A DNA stretch of 64,000 bases from Geotrypetes seraphini (GCF_902459505.1 NC_047101.1:14792705-14856704); one strand, 5' to 3'. Shown: positions 10,701 to 20,242, counted from the stretch's first letter. Program-made: numbers and translations. Notes: a model not told the origin generated them from the sequence alone.

Positions 10701-13700
10701 ACCTAGCATTTCTCAGGGCCCCCCGTCCCCCACACTGCCTATAATCCGTAACAGCTGTGTAACGTTGCCTCGGCTAACATAAAACAATGCGACGGAGAAG
10801 CTGCAGAAATTCCAGAGCTCAGACGAGGCGCGGACCCTCTGAAAGCTCCTCCCCTCACTGGCTGGCATACTGCTGTTTCGCAAGGAGAAACCCTTTGGGA
10901 CCACCTCTAGCCACAAAGCCTCAAGCACCAGAGGACACCTGTTCCCTTATCCCTCACACAAAGGATAATTTAAAGCATGGGAGTTATTTACAGTAAACCA
11001 AAACGTTTTAAACATTTTCCTATGGGCGGAGCTTCTGCTTTAGAAAGTTCTAGCAGTATAACCTTACCCCACCCCCCTCTGTCTCCATTGTACCAGCACA
11101 GTGATCCCCAGGTCTGATAGAGACAAAAAAAAAACTTTATATAAACTTTGCCCTTCCATTCTTTGTACCCACAAGCTCCCATATGCCCTCTTCAGCTTCT
11201 AAACCCACTTGTTTGTCATGGGTGGGTGCGAAATCCTGTTCGGTCCCTTAGAGCCAGATATAATTGGCAGAAACCTGTGTGTCATGGCTTCACTGATTCA
11301 GTCTGCAAAGAGGACAGAGGCAGGAACAGGCAGAGGGACACCAGCAGAAAGCAGGCTAAATTTAAACGTTTATAACCTACTGAAGCATTTCTGATCGGGG
11401 GAGGTCTTTCCTGGGTAATGTGGTAGCTCAGAAGGACCCTCTCGACTCAGCAGTGAAATCCTGGGATCTGTTTACCTCTGGTAAGAGTTAGTGAGTGAAC
11501 ACTGTCACAAGTTACCTTAGGGGTAGACTTAGGATGGGAGGAAAATGTGTACTATAAGCCAGAAGGGGAAAACAAGCCACCTTTGGGTTTTCCCCCTAGT
11601 CTGCCCATACAGAAATGCTGCAGCAGTCCCCAGAGCCATCAGTCTCGCCAGTAAACAGGGAACATTGCAGACTTTACCGGTTCCCCTCAGCCGTGACGCC
11701 TTCACCGAGGAATCGGACTCGAGTCTCAGGCTCTGCACTGGAGGAGAAGCAGAGTCAGGTCGGGATTAGAACCCAGCTCTCCAAGTCTCTCAGCATCACC
11801 TTATTCCCCAACCCTCATCCCAGCCTTCCTTCCTAACACACTCCATTCCCCCCACCCCCCCACCTCCCACCAAAGGTTCAAAAGTAGTCACAAAACACCA
11901 TAAATTTTCTGCGCCTCACAGCCTCTTCTCTGGCTGCATACATGGGCAGAGATATCTGTTCCCTGATCGGAAATGGAGAAACGCCTATGCATCCCCCCCC
12001 AGGAAGGTCCCTCCTGACAGAAACCGCCCGCAAAGCTCCTACAGCTACTTCATCCCCCAACTCTGGAACCAACTCCCCCCGCAAATCAGATTACAGAACT
12101 CATTGATGGCCTTCCGGAAAGCGGTAAAGACCCTCCTCTTCAACTAAAATTCATCCACAATCTACGCCTCACCCCCCTTAAACCCCCCCTCCCCTCTACC
12201 CTCGCTTCTCCTTTCTAAACTTCCACTTTAATTGCCGTATAGTCCAAATGTACGCCACTGCGAATGTTTGCTTGTAAGCTGTTCTCAGCTACTGGGAGGA
12301 CGGGATAAAAATCTAAACAAATCAGACAAGTCAGGGCTGCATTCAAGCATCTGGTAGGTGTGGGACGCAGGTACCTGTACTGGCAGCTGGAAGCCTTTCT
12401 GAACCTGCAGAGACCCTGCCTCAGGGTGCTGCGCTTGAAGTAGCAGACGCCCACGAGTATGGTCAGTGGAAGTACGAGGAGGAAGAGGAGGAGGAGAGCT
12501 GTGGATACAGCGCTGCTATCTGCAAGGGAGGAGAAAGAGGACAGAGAAAAGGAATAGTGAACAACAGCAATGGGGAGAGAGATGTGGAAAGAGAGACAGG
12601 CGCAGAAGGATAAACACGGAAGCGTGGGAGATAAGGTGGGGGGGGGGCATGAACGTAATGGAGAGCCGGGAGAGGGATAGGCACGGGCAAAGCAATCAAG
12701 TCAGTGCTGTGACGTCTTTTGATGACACAGACAAAAGCGAGCGACTCCACTTCACAAAAAAAAAGCATTCAATATGCTCTTATACAGCAAGAGGGAACCC
12801 TTCACACTAGAGAATGACACGGTGACAAAATTCATCACCGTTCCCGTCCCCGCGGATAACCGCGGGAAATAATCCCATGTCATTTTCTAGTGTCTATTTC
12901 AACCTCGGTCCTTCTACACCAGCATTCTTCAAAGCAAAGCTTGTGGGTCAGTGGTTGTGGCCATTCATACTCTGATTCTTATGGGAGCCAAGGATAATGA
13001 AGCCATTGTGACATCACTGATGTGATTGGCTCTTAGGCACTGGTGGAATGAGGCATTATGACATCACAATATCTGCTCTGGATACCAGAGACTGTCATTC
13101 TGTAGTGTCTGTTTCAACCTCAGTCCTTCTACACCAGCATTCTTCAAAGCAAAGCTTGAGGGTCAGAGGTTTTGCCCAATTATACTCTGATTCTTCCCTC
13201 TCTCCTTAAAGAATGACATGAAGATGGTTTCCCGCGGTTATCCGCGGGGACGGGAACGGTGATGAATTTTGTCACCGTGTCATTCTCTACTTCACACCCC
13301 TAAAGAGGCCCGAGAGCAAGAGGGAGAACCCCTCACAGAAATCTGGGACCAGAGCTAGGCGAGAATCCCTCACACAGTTTGAAAGGAAATTCACTTCTGG
13401 GAGCCAACAGAAATGCACCCACCACCCCAAGGGGCCTTCCCATGCAGCTCCCCCCTCCAAACTAGAAGTGCGTCAGTAACCTTTACACTTCCAAGATACG
13501 TTCCTTGCTTAAGCTTCACATCAATCCTTATCCCTCCTGGCACTGCGTTCACTTTTTCATCTTTGTTTGAGAAGAAGTAAAGAGAATGCCAGAGATCGCC
13601 AGGACAGAGACTGAATAGACCTGCTGTTATGCTTTGCATTTCTGCATAGAGCTCTGTGCTTTGCAATTACCTTTCTCCGGTTCCAGCGGCCCACTTTCCA

Positions 13701-16700
13701 CACTCCCTCCGTACCCCGAACTCTTGCAGTCTGGAGGGGCCCAGCCTGGATCACAATGGCAGTTCGCATTGCTGTTACACACCTAAGAGGAACAGAAAAG
13801 ACCGAAAGGACAGCTTATTGAGCTCACCCATTCCTGCGGCACGGAGCCCCCCCTCAAAATTAGTCTTACCCCGTGCCCGCTGCATTTTCTCCGACACTCC
13901 TGGACCCCCAGGGCGGACACTTCCTGGCACTTCTGGTTGATGCACACCTACAGAGCAAGGGTATCTCGTCAGCTGTCAGCCCAGGGCAAAAAACAGAACG
14001 GTCAGACAGGCAGCCAGAATCTCACTTCCTCGCCACTCTGTGCCCCCGGAACACATGCAAGGAAAAAAGAGTCACTAGCGCTACCTTCCCACTGCCGCAG
14101 GCTGTGCCAGGCATCACCATGGCCGGGTCCATGATGTCATCGCCAAGGTTGAAGAAGGCTCTGCGGCATGCCGTTTCCCTGTGGTTCACGACCTCCGCAT
14201 TGGAGCCCAGCAGTGGGCGATCGTTCCCTCCCTGGCACTGAATCTTCCCGCATTTCATATCTCTAGAAGAGGTGGAAGGAGGAGAGATGGCAGTGTGGAA
14301 GTTTAAGACAAGAGATTACGGAGCTCACCATCAAAAACTTTAAAACGTTCCAAAAGCAGGGACGTTTCAAGGACCGATACGCAAAACCAACTTTCTGGAC
14401 GTGAAGCAGCACTTTCTAAGCTGCACTGCGTCCAGAGATCAAAGGGGCACGTGGGAAGGTGTGTTATGACCTGGAATCGGGTGGGCTTTGACCTAGCCCT
14501 ACCCCAGCCATAATCAAAACTTTCCTAGAGGGAACTTAAGACGCCGGCAGTTAGACCTGTTTGAGTTGCGTCTAAGTTCCACAAAGGTGCCCAAACTGAG
14601 AAGACGACCACTGGAGGATTTAAGGCATGATCCTCCCCCCTTACGCCACAAGTGGTCAAGGCCGCCTCCCACCATCCAAAGAGTGAACCTTCCTCCCCCC
14701 CCAAACCCCCCCCCCCCGTAGGCTTCCCATCAGCTGATCACGGCAGAGAAATCCTCATCTGCTGAGCCGGTTTCGGGGATTCCTGGAAGCTCAGCTGATG
14801 GGGATTCCCCCTGCCAGGATCAGCTGAGCAATGGAGCCCTCCCCCCCTCCCCCTGAAATCCCAGGTCCTGACCCAACATCCTCCACATCGCCATTTTGAG
14901 CCAATCAGGGTCCTTGGCCCCTCCCACTGCATCCCAAGGTTTGCAGCACACAGCCCTGTAGGCAGGAGGGAGTGAGCTTCCCTCCTGCTGTTTTCTCATC
15001 CGAAGGTACGGGGGATGGTCCAGGGGCCCAGAAATGTTGGGGGGATGTGGGGGGGGGAGGAGATATCAGGGGATGTTGGGGAGGTCTGGGATATCAGGAG
15101 GATGTCAGGGATGTGAAGAGGATGGCGGGGGAGATCCATGGATGTCAGGGGGGAGGGGTGTAGGGCTCCGCAGCTCAGCTGATTCTGGCAGGGGGAATCC
15201 CCAAAACTGGCTCAGCTGATGGGGATTCCTTCTGCCGCAATCAGACAAGGTAGTTGGTGGGTACGTCTTTTGGTGGGTGCGTTTGCTTTTGTACGTTTTT
15301 CACGTGGCCATTTTTATTTTTGAAAATGGGCAAAATAAAAGATAGACGTTTGGCAGCTTTGAAAATGGACATTTTCCCTACTGGGGTCGAGGACAGCCTT
15401 GCACAAAACATCCAGCCTCAGACTTAGGCACACGTTCGATTAGGCCCCTCCACCTGATATACAAAAACGAAGCCGAGTGTTCTCTTATAACGTTTCGCTC
15501 AGAGACACTGATCTGGATAATTCTTACATTGGTCTGATGAAAATAGTCAGAATCTTCCATGAAAATAAACCCCCCAACCCCCTTCTCCAAACTCTTCCTG
15601 CAAGGTTTGTCTCGCAGCATACGTGTCTCTCTGCCCTTCTCCCTACCGCCGCTCAGTAGAAAAGGCCTCATCAGGGTGTCAACGGCTTTGAACGTTGTCA
15701 TTACTGAAGTTGGTAACATTTGAATGTCTTTGCTGCTTTTCTTCATCTTTTTCCTACTTACGTTGTTCTTTTTAATTGTAAACCATTTTAAACGGATTTG
15801 TTTTCCATAATAGTGATATAAATTTTTTTATAAACAAACAGTTCTCCCCCCCCCCACACACTCTCAGTTACATTCATGAGGCTCCAGCAAGCGGGTGAAG
15901 GCCCAGTCTTCAGGCCTTTGCAGTTTACTCCCCCAGTTCTTAAAACATCAAGACCTTGGACTTACTGAGCCCTGCAGGGGATGTACGTGCCGTTCAGGTT
16001 CCGTCCACAGTTACCGTATTTATCGCCCTTCATATTCACAGAACGAAAGCAGTCGTCGGGGGCCTGGGTGGAGCCTGGAAAGCCACACAAAGAGAAAATA
16101 AAGACATTCATGGCCCTGAGGGGTGTCACACTTGAGGGAGGGGCTCATTGATCAAGACCTCAGGCATCTCCTCACTCTTCTCCTACCCCGTGTTAGCTCC
16201 ATCTGCCTATTCCTCCTCTCCCAGACCCCTCGACAAGACATCCCAGCTGTACTGAACTACTTCTTTCATAAAATGCCTTTTAACCACTTCTCTCCTGTCT
16301 ACATTTTCTTGAATTAGACCCCCTGTCACTTAAGGACACCTATCCCAACTCTCCCCTCTCCAAGTCATTGTGGCACCCTACATAGCACCAGGGTCATCTC
16401 TGTACATCCTCTTCCTCCATATAAATCTATACCCAGGTTCTCTCTCACTCTGCATTACCCTCTTCCCTTCCTTTGGCCCCACCTCCCTTCCATTGGCCCC
16501 ACCTCCCTTACCTGGGCCCCAGAGGACCTGACACTGTGACTCATAGGTCCTGCAGTCTCCGCTGTAGCAGAAGGCTTGGCCATTCTTGCACGGATGCCCA
16601 TCCTGGAGGAAGACATTAGGAGGGCAGAAGGAGGAGACTCCATCACAGTACTCGGGTAAGTCGCATTCGCCCAAGGGCTCTCGACACACAGAGCCGGAGT

Positions 16701-16707
16701 GTCTCAG
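4684..16707 (-). CDS. ADAM15: ADAM15, 3' half of the gene (11 coding exons seen)
   Basis: ADAM15 is a single-pass membrane protein of the ADAM family, with an extracellular metalloprotease/disintegrin part and a cytoplasmic tail that binds SH3 proteins. Eleven exons are seen on the minus strand: 16512-16707, 15966-16074, 14085-14262, 13870-13947, 13671-13782, 12375-12519, 10446-10554, 9380-9457, 7628-7699, 5691-5818 and 4684-4741. All junction phases agree and no stop interrupts the reading. The assignment to ADAM15 rather than ADAM8, 9, 12, 19 or 33 rests on [10 protein letters not shown], on the TM exon ending in CQYR, on the repeated PPSRPLP-DP tail exons and on the ending RPAPPPPT. These match the mammalian protein as I remember it. 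The upstream half (prodomain, zinc protease, first disintegrin exon with any RGD) is not found in this window. Confidence 0.93.
4862..5225 (-). mobile_element. L2-like LINE 3' fragment in the last ADAM15 intron
   Basis: On the minus strand the translation ends with WHDIPSTI...FRKALKDLF, the typical C-terminal box of L2-clade reverse transcriptase proteins. It is followed by a non-coding tail with GTATACCGATTCATCCCAAC (plus-strand reading). It is 5'-truncated. Confidence 0.6.
5689..5690 (-). promoter_or_regulatory. Non-canonical GC splice donor
   Basis: On the minus strand the exon ends TTCCAG and the intron starts GCAAGT, a GC-AG intron with otherwise consensus donor context. No GT within a few bases keeps the frame into the final exon. 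Confidence 0.75.
5691..5818 (-). CDS. ADAM15: ADAM15 cytoplasmic exon with SH3-ligand [13 protein letters not shown]
   Basis: The exon encodes [18 protein letters not shown], then an acidic stretch QDQEELL, then [11 protein letters not shown]. It starts in phase 0 after a TTCAG acceptor and leaves phase 2. The KPPPP-KPLP-DP block contains class I (K-x-x-P-x-x-P) SH3 ligands and corresponds to KPPPPRKPLPADP of mammalian ADAM15. The end, VVFPS(R), corresponds to mammalian VVPSR. Its donor is GC rather than GT. The length of 128 bp is not a multiple of three, but the phases match the last exon. Confidence 0.9.
6116..6362. mobile_element. hAT-type MITE, short copy (TAGAGAATGACAC family)
   Basis: The ends TAGAGAATGACACAGTGAC and its inverted partner GTCACCGTGTCGTTCTCTA are flanked by perfect 8-bp copies CTCTCAAA at 6108-6115 and 6363-6370. 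This is a 247-bp version of the family. Longer copies are at 12808-13289 and 33446-33927. Confidence 0.9.
6615..6808. mobile_element. Palindromic hAT-type MITE with 8-bp duplication
   Basis: It runs from CAGCGGTCCCCAACCC to GGGTTGGAAACCACTG, flanked by perfect CTTTAACC at 6607-6614 and 6809-6816. The inverted arms meet near 6720 and carry the CATATTCATTAGGG-type and CCCGACTGGCTGG words seen throughout the window. Confidence 0.88.
6898..7322 (+). mobile_element. Composite hAT-type element enclosing a mariner-like mini-ORF
   Basis: The ends CAGGGCTGTGGAGTCGG and CCGACTCCACAGCCCTG are inverted repeats, with perfect 8-bp duplications ATTGTAGA at 6890-6897 and 7323-7330. Two direct copies of a roughly 90-bp GACTCC-rich block (6907-6996 and 7218-7313) bracket a central 220 bp that contains the 59-codon frame at 7053-7232. 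The 8-bp duplication fits hAT-type mobilisation. The cargo belongs to the Tc1/mariner lineage, which duplicates TA. Confidence 0.8.
7053..7232 (+). CDS. 59-codon mini-ORF: mariner transposase DNA-binding N-terminus only
   Basis: An ATG in good context (AAAATGG) opens a frame of 59 codons: [16 protein letters not shown], then [18 protein letters not shown], then [18 protein letters not shown], then a stop. This matches the first helix-turn-helix of mariner-family transposases (HILLF-F--GK-A-EA-R-IC-VYG-GA--ERTA--WFARFK-G). It lacks the second helix-turn-helix and the whole DD(34)D catalytic domain. The stop codon lies in the second direct repeat of the host element. Such a protein could in principle bind mariner ends and act as a repressor, which is inference. 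Expression is unknown, and it may simply be a surviving fragment. Confidence 0.6.
   Translation: MECQVERNEHFRHHLLFPFNQGTKAAEAARNICAVYIVGAIAERIARDWYAKFKNGVGR
7628..7699 (-). CDS. ADAM15: ADAM15 cytoplasmic cassette exon ([11 protein letters not shown])
   Basis: This 72-bp phase-0 exon encodes [20 protein letters not shown] and RKSQ, between the acceptor CTGTCTGTCCAG and donor CAG|GTAACA. It corresponds to one of the alternatively used proline-rich exons of mammalian ADAM15. R-P-L-P-D-D-P fits a class I SH3 ligand. Because the exon is a multiple of three with equal phases at both ends, skipping it keeps the frame. Confidence 0.9.
7919..8277. mobile_element. hAT (Tip100/Zaphod-like) non-autonomous element
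   Basis: The ends TAGGGTAACCAGAT and ATCTGGTAACCCTA are inverted, and the interior word AAAAAAGGACATGTCTGG is typical of elements that begin TAGGGTGACCAGA. An A run (7943-7960) follows the left end. The target duplication is not clear. A fragment of the same family lies near 55262-55307. Confidence 0.6.
8391..9300. other. ADAM15 intron sequence with degraded MITE and foldback pieces
   Basis: No exon is seen. About 8524-8690 is a worn palindromic MITE (CAGGTTTTCAGGATATCCC to CCTGAAAAACC). About 8925-9030 resembles the GCGAAACACGG-type foldback elements at 35069-36078 and 55185-56705. About 9225-9290 is a single arm of the CATATTCATGA MITE. Confidence 0.45.
9380..9457 (-). CDS. ADAM15: ADAM15 cytoplasmic cassette exon ([13 protein letters not shown])
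   Basis: This 78-bp phase-0 exon encodes [20 protein letters not shown] and VPKQLQ, between the acceptor GGCACCTCTCAG and donor CAG|GTAACA. The block [17 protein letters not shown] is close to PPSRPLPPDPVSKRLQ of mammalian ADAM15, the clearest single match in the gene. It has the same plan (PP[SK][KR]PLP-DP) as the neighbouring exons 7628-7699 and 5691-5818, suggesting origin by exon duplication. It can be skipped in frame. Confidence 0.93.
9458..10445 (-). other. ADAM15 intron, mostly unique sequence
   Basis: No repeat family or coding exon was recognised here. Local pyrimidine- and C-rich runs occur at 10207-10216. Confidence 0.4.
10446..10554 (-). CDS. ADAM15: ADAM15 first cytoplasmic proline-rich exon
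   Basis: The acceptor TTCTTTGGCAG is followed by a G that completes the arginine begun in the TM exon. The exon then encodes [20 protein letters not shown] and [16 protein letters not shown] before AAG|GTACGA. It corresponds to the AAQSGPSERPGPPQR exon of mammalian ADAM15. P-R-P-P-Q-R fits a class II (P-x-x-P-x-R) SH3 ligand. A nearer acceptor, CATACAG, would break the frame, so the outer one was chosen. The exon enters in phase 2 and leaves in phase 0. Confidence 0.87.
10555..11939 (-). other. ADAM15 intron, no feature recognised
   Basis: No exon or clear repeat is seen. The short open frames have no domain and lie in repeat-poor, moderately GC-rich sequence. Confidence 0.4.
11940..12335 (+). 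mobile_element. L2-clade LINE 3' end inserted antisense to ADAM15
   Basis: The plus-strand translation ends [20 protein letters not shown], then [15 protein letters not shown] and a stop. This nearly matches the end of the long minus-strand LINE at 62558-64000, so both belong to one family. A tail with GAGGACGGGATAAAAATCTA follows. Confidence 0.8.
12375..12519 (-). CDS. ADAM15: ADAM15 transmembrane exon
   Basis: The exon begins with AT, completing an Asp codon, then encodes [20 protein letters not shown] and LVGVCYF, a clear single membrane helix. The juxtamembrane [20 protein letters not shown] is basic. The mammalian counterpart, SSLTTGLLLSLLVLL...LHQRLCQLKGPTCQYR, has the same plan and the same exon end at CQY(R). 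The donor is AG|GTACCT. The exon leaves phase 2, which both exon 10446-10554 and the final exon accept. Confidence 0.93.
12808..13289. mobile_element. hAT-type MITE (TAGAGAATGACAC family), long copy
   Basis: The inverted ends of about 60 bp start TAGAGAATGACACGGTGAC and end GTCACCGTGTCATTCTCTA. Perfect 8-bp duplications CTTCACAC lie at 12800-12807 and 13290-13297. The interior holds two direct copies of the block TTCAACCTCGGTCCTTCTAC ... TTCAAAGCAAAGCTT and a GACATCACTGATGTGATTGG module. Confidence 0.93.
13671..13782 (-). CDS. ADAM15: ADAM15 EGF-like/juxtamembrane exon
   Basis: The exon encodes [19 protein letters not shown], which completes the EGF-like module (C-x-C-x-x-GW-x-PP-x-C), then [18 protein letters not shown] as a short stalk. 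The mammalian counterpart is VCDSNRHCYCEEGWAPPDC. Acceptor CCTCTTAG and donor AAAG|GTAATT. It ends with one base of the codon finished by the TM exon. Confidence 0.93.
13870..13947 (-). CDS. ADAM15: ADAM15 exon: end of cysteine-rich region and start of EGF module
   Basis: This 78-bp phase-0 exon encodes [18 protein letters not shown] and RRKCSGHG. It matches the mammalian pattern VCIDHRCQ...LGAQECRSKCHGHG, with all five cysteines kept. Acceptor TGCTCTGTAG and donor GGG|GTAAGA. Confidence 0.94.
14085..14262 (-). CDS. ADAM15: ADAM15 cysteine-rich domain exon ([10 protein letters not shown])
   Basis: The exon encodes [20 protein letters not shown], then [20 protein letters not shown] and [35 protein letters not shown] is nearly invariant in ADAM15 and separates it from other ADAMs. 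The first base completes a Gln codon, and the exon ends in phase 0 at AAG|GTAGCG. Acceptor CTCTTCTAG. Confidence 0.95.
14735..15245. repeat. Foldback repeat in an ADAM15 intron
   Basis: The arms at about 14735-14840 and 15165-15245 are reverse complements: CTGAGCCGGTTTCGGGGATT pairs with the region around AATCCCCAAAACTGGCTCAG. The spacer is G-rich, with repeated GGGGATGT words. The ends are not clear, so the class is unknown. Confidence 0.55.
15660..15840 (+). mobile_element. Probable LINE 3' tail
   Basis: TTTAATTGTAAACCATTTTA, a further AATGG-poor stretch and GTGATATAAATTTTTTTATA have the look of a CR1/L2-type non-coding tail (a 'host cell border' word followed by an A-rich end). No coding part is recognised, so this is a weak call. 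Confidence 0.35.
15966..16074 (-). CDS. ADAM15: ADAM15 cysteine-rich domain exon ([13 protein letters not shown])
   Basis: The exon encodes (G)[20 protein letters not shown] and [15 protein letters not shown](Q), the ADAM cysteine-rich segment with the C-----N--G---GNCG pattern and an N-glycosylation site (N-G-T). Acceptor GGCTTTCCAG and donor GCTCA|GTAAGT. It enters in phase 1 and leaves in phase 2, matching both neighbours. Confidence 0.92.
16075..16511 (-). other. ADAM15 intron
   Basis: Pyrimidine-rich unique sequence. No repeat or further exon is recognised. Confidence 0.5.
16512..16707 (-). CDS. ADAM15: ADAM15 disintegrin C-terminal/cysteine-rich exon (ECD loop)
   Basis: The exon encodes [60 protein letters not shown] and VLWGP(G). 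It holds the disintegrin-loop cysteines (C[13 protein letters not shown]), the DG-PC-NGQA-CY-G-C run and the Q-LWGPG boundary seen in ADAM9/12/15/19. Acceptor TTGCTCTGCAG starts phase 0 and donor CCCAG|GTAAGG leaves phase 1. This is the most upstream ADAM15 exon found. The preceding exon should end in the CC-NC part of the disintegrin domain. Confidence 0.93.
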
Positions 16708-16888
16708 CTGCAGAGCAAGGAAAGAGATGGGAGGGGTGTCAGGAGCACACCTAGCACCCCCAGGGTACAGACGGAACAGCAAACCTTACTCCAAGAAATT
16801 TCAAGTATTCCGTAGCACATGCATGCAGGGAAACTTTAAGAAAGAGTGGGTTCAAGGCTGGAAATACAGGCCGGCATGGAGTTCACTT

Positions 16889-16889
<1 letters not shown>

Positions 16890-16971
<82 letters not shown>

Positions 16972-17000
16972 CGGATGTATGTGTGTGTGTGTATGTTCCA
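16890..17000. repeat. TA/TG microsatellite
   Basis: About 80 bp of alternating TA (16891-16970) is followed by a short TG run (16978-16992). Apparent Tyr/Ile repeat frames here are artefacts. Confidence 0.95.
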
Positions 17001-17350
17001 ACATAACTCTGAAATACATGGACAGATTTCAACCAAACTTGGTACACATATCACTTACTATGTGTGAAAAAATACTATGGGGGGGTGGGATGGGGGTGAC
17101 ATGTAAAAATGATTGAAAGCAACAGATTTTTGTGTCTACCCCATAGAGTTTTCGGCCTCGCCGAGATGAATACTCAGCATAACTCTGAAGCGCACGGAGA
17201 GATTTCAAACAAATTTGACTTGCTACCTGGGGAGGAGATGGGAAGGGGGTGTCTAATCCGTAGTTTTTGGGCTCGCTGAGATGACACTCCCAATGCTGTT
17301 GTAAGTCCAAGTTCCGGCCGTAATCATTGAATACAAGCCTATCGATACCG
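17000..17350. repeat. Degraded repeat with CATAACTCTGAA motifs
   Basis: CATAACTCTGAA followed by a GGACAGATTTCAA-like word occurs at about 17002 and again at about 17177, so two diverged tandem copies of a roughly 170-bp unit are present. The family is not identified. Confidence 0.5.
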
Positions 17351-17359
17351 GAAGATTGG

Positions 17360-17997
17360 GATAAATAAATGGGTGATCAGCTAGCACCCAACAAAACCAA
17401 AGATAAGAATATCCTCTTCCCACCTGCCAAGGAACATGGCCACAACTCTTTACACAAGCCACTGAGCAAAATGTTTGTTTTTCGGTGGTTTTGATATCCT
17501 GTTTTAACAGTTACGTTTGTTCTTTATGCTCCACTTACGTATACGTAAATAAAATACGACGAAGACTCTTGCGTGATGCCCATTTGCAAGGGGAGGCGCA
17601 GACGTGCAGAGCGCGAGTGGAACGCTAAGTCACACGCGTCCCTGCTGCCTTCGGGGGGCCCACGCTTATGCAAGCTCTAAACGCTAGGCGTGCTGATACC
17701 AGGTTGCGCTACTGTTCCGACACCTAACCTAAGCGCCTTAGATCTGTTCTAGAGCAGGGTCCTACCCCCAACCTTCTTGCTTATTTATGCCAATATTTTT
17801 GCAATGCTTGTTTGAATTTTTATTGTGAACGTTTGATATGTGAACCGCCTAGACTTTTTATGATAGTGCAGTCGGAGAAATTAGATTCTTACCTGCTAAT
17901 TTACTTTCTTTTAGCTTCTCCAGACCAGTAGAGGTTATTCTTTACGAATGGGGTGTATATCCAATCATGACCAGCAGGTGGAGACTGAAAACAAATT
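17360..17997. other. Noncoding repeat remnants
   Basis: A LINE-tail-like segment with GTGAACCGCCTAGA (17829-17850) is followed by TTCTTACCTGCTAATTTACT, a worn repeat end. No gene is seen. Confidence 0.4.
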
Positions 17998-18204
17998 TTA
18001 TTAAAGAAATGACAATTTTGCATGAGGTAAAACTCTTTATAGTTTATAAATATTTCCTTTTGGCCAAGACTTAATCATAATATTGTAATTTATAGCTAAG
18101 GAGACACAGGATCAAGAAACTGCTTTATTTTACTTTTGTGATTATGATAAACATACCGAGGGCCACAAAATAGTGCCTGGCGGGCCGCAAGTTTGAGACC
18201 ACTG
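17998..18204. mobile_element. hAT-type MITE, right part (GTTTGAGACCACTG family)
   Basis: It matches the right two thirds of the full copy at 27054-27353 (AAATGACAATTTTGCATGAG, CGGGCCGCAAGTTTGAGACC) and ends in the inverted-repeat terminus GAGACCACTG. The left end is missing. Confidence 0.75.
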
Positions 18205-18256
18205 GACTAGATGGACCCATCAGTCTGGCTCAGTCTGGCTATTCTTATGTTCTTTT
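18205..18256 (+). mobile_element. CR1 LINE 3' tail
   Basis: GACTAGATGGACCCATCAGT followed by GGCTATTCTTATGTTCTTTT is the standard 3' end of CR1 elements in this window. Confidence 0.7.
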
Positions 18257-18506
18257 GACCTAAGAGAACTCTTTTTCAGCTCTCGTATCGCAAACACTCC
18301 AGTTTTCTTCAGGATCACCAGAAGTCTATTTTAACCATCATTTAAGTTGGCAAGTAGTAATTTAACCATGTAAATTGGCAATGTGAAAAACTTCCCATAA
18401 TAGAAGTTAATTCATAGGCACGGCATATATGTTTATACCCTGTGATAGTCCAGAGGCTATTAACCATCCCCTCTAACTGTATCCCCCACCCTGGCATTCT
18501 GTCTGT

Positions 18507-18620
18507 CTTATATGATTAGATTGTAGGCTCTTTCGAGCAGGGACTGTCTCCTTCGTGACTCTGTACATCTCTGTATACGTCTGGTAGCGCTCTCGAGATA
18601 ATTAATAGCAGTAGCAGAGG
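18507..18620 (+). mobile_element. L2-type LINE/SINE 3' tail
   Basis: TTAGATTGTAGGCTCTTTCG, AGCAGGGACTGTC and GTCTGGTAGCGCT followed by a TAGCAG run form the tail type found in the minus orientation at 31889-32000 and 32205-32320. Confidence 0.65.
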
Positions 18621-20242
18621 CCACTGTGTAGGTACCAACATTTCAAAATGATTGAGGATGCCAAATAGAGTACAAGACTCCCTCTCGTCTTGCCACAAAA
18701 AAGGAAGTTCTTAAGTATTGGGGGGGGGGGGGTGCTCAGACCCCCACTGTCACCCACGGGGCTTTATTTTATAACAGGATGCTTGTGAGAAGTTCATCAA
18801 AGTGTGTATTTTAACTCTTCCTGAACCAGCTCCAATGGCAGGTCAGTGCCAGCATACCCATTTGCACTTGGTTTAATAAAGGGGAAATGTGTGCTTATAT
18901 TCTATGCATACATTTTGCAAAATACATATATGCATTGCAACTATGCTCCAGGAATGCAGAGTGCATGTACATGCTTTATCCCAGGACAAGCAGGCAGCAT
19001 ATTCTTGACTGATAGGTGACGGCACCGACGGAGCCCCGGTACGGACAATTTTAGAGTGATTGCACTCTAAGAACTTGGAAAGTTCTAGCAGGCCGCACCG
19101 CGCACACGCGAGTGCCTTCCCGCCCGACGGAGGCGCGCGGTCCCCAGTTTCTTAGTTTCCGCGGAGCTAAGAAGACGCGTTTCTTTCAACGGCCGTTGAA
19201 AGAGTTTTTTGTAATCGCCCTTCCCGCTCGCGTAAACCCCTTTTGGAAATAAAGTATTCTTTATTTCTCTTCTTTTCTTTAGTTTAAAAAAAAAAAAAAA
19301 CTTTCGTTTTTTTCTTCATTTCTTTCGCTTCGCCCCGGCGGGGCCTGTTGCCATCATCGAGGCCTCGGCCTTCGATTTGGCAGAAGCTGTTTTCACTTTC
19401 ATGCCCCCTCAACCCGGGTTTAAAAAGTGGCAGCGGTGTGCTCGATCAATTTCACTGACAGACCCGCACAACTGGTGTCTACAGTGTCTTGGTCCTGACC
19501 ATTGAGCGTCCACCTGCACCCGCTGTGCGACTTTAAAGAAGAGAACTCTAAAAAATCGCCAGATCCAACAGCGGTTGTTATTCGGCGCCGAGATGTCTGA
19601 TTCCGCAGCACCGGCACCGACATCGGCCCCATCTCAGTCGGCACCTACTTCGTCGACACCGCGCGATACCGCGCCGGCGTCGCACCCTACAGGTAAGCCG
19701 GCTAAGAAGCCTTCCCCGTTGGAGCGTCCACCGGTCTCAGTAGCAGCGAGTCCAGTCCTGCCGACCTCGAGGCGTCCACGGAAGCGCTCCGCTCCTATTG
19801 AGGTGAGCCCCTCGACATCGGGGTCCTCATCCTCGGAGCGTAGAGCGGCACCATAGGTACCGCAGAAGAAAAAAGCGGTACCGGTGCCTTCGCTGGACGA
19901 GCGGATTGCTGCTGTCCTGCAAGTGCAACTTAAGGAGCAGTTGCAACAACTCCTTCCCGCACTTTTGACACCGAGCCTTCCAGTCCCGGTCCGGTCTGAG
20001 CCACCGGTACCGACAGTGGAGCGCCCTCTTTTATCGGCATCCACTTTGTCGGTACCGGGTCACTTCGATGCCAATCTTAGCACCGGAACCGAGAGCTCAA
20101 CACCAGGCGGTGCAGACCTCGGTACCAACGCAGCAGGTCACGTCTCCTGGTACCGTATCTATGAGGTCGGGTAAGTCGGCGCGCAAAACCCGACACCACG
20201 CCGGAGTCTCGAGATCGTGGCTCTCAGATTCAGGACCCTGAT

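Noticed and set aside
16590-17116. 176-codon plus-strand frame across an ADAM15 exon
   Set aside because: It is the antisense of the exon 16512-16707 joined to a TA microsatellite (Tyr/Ile run).
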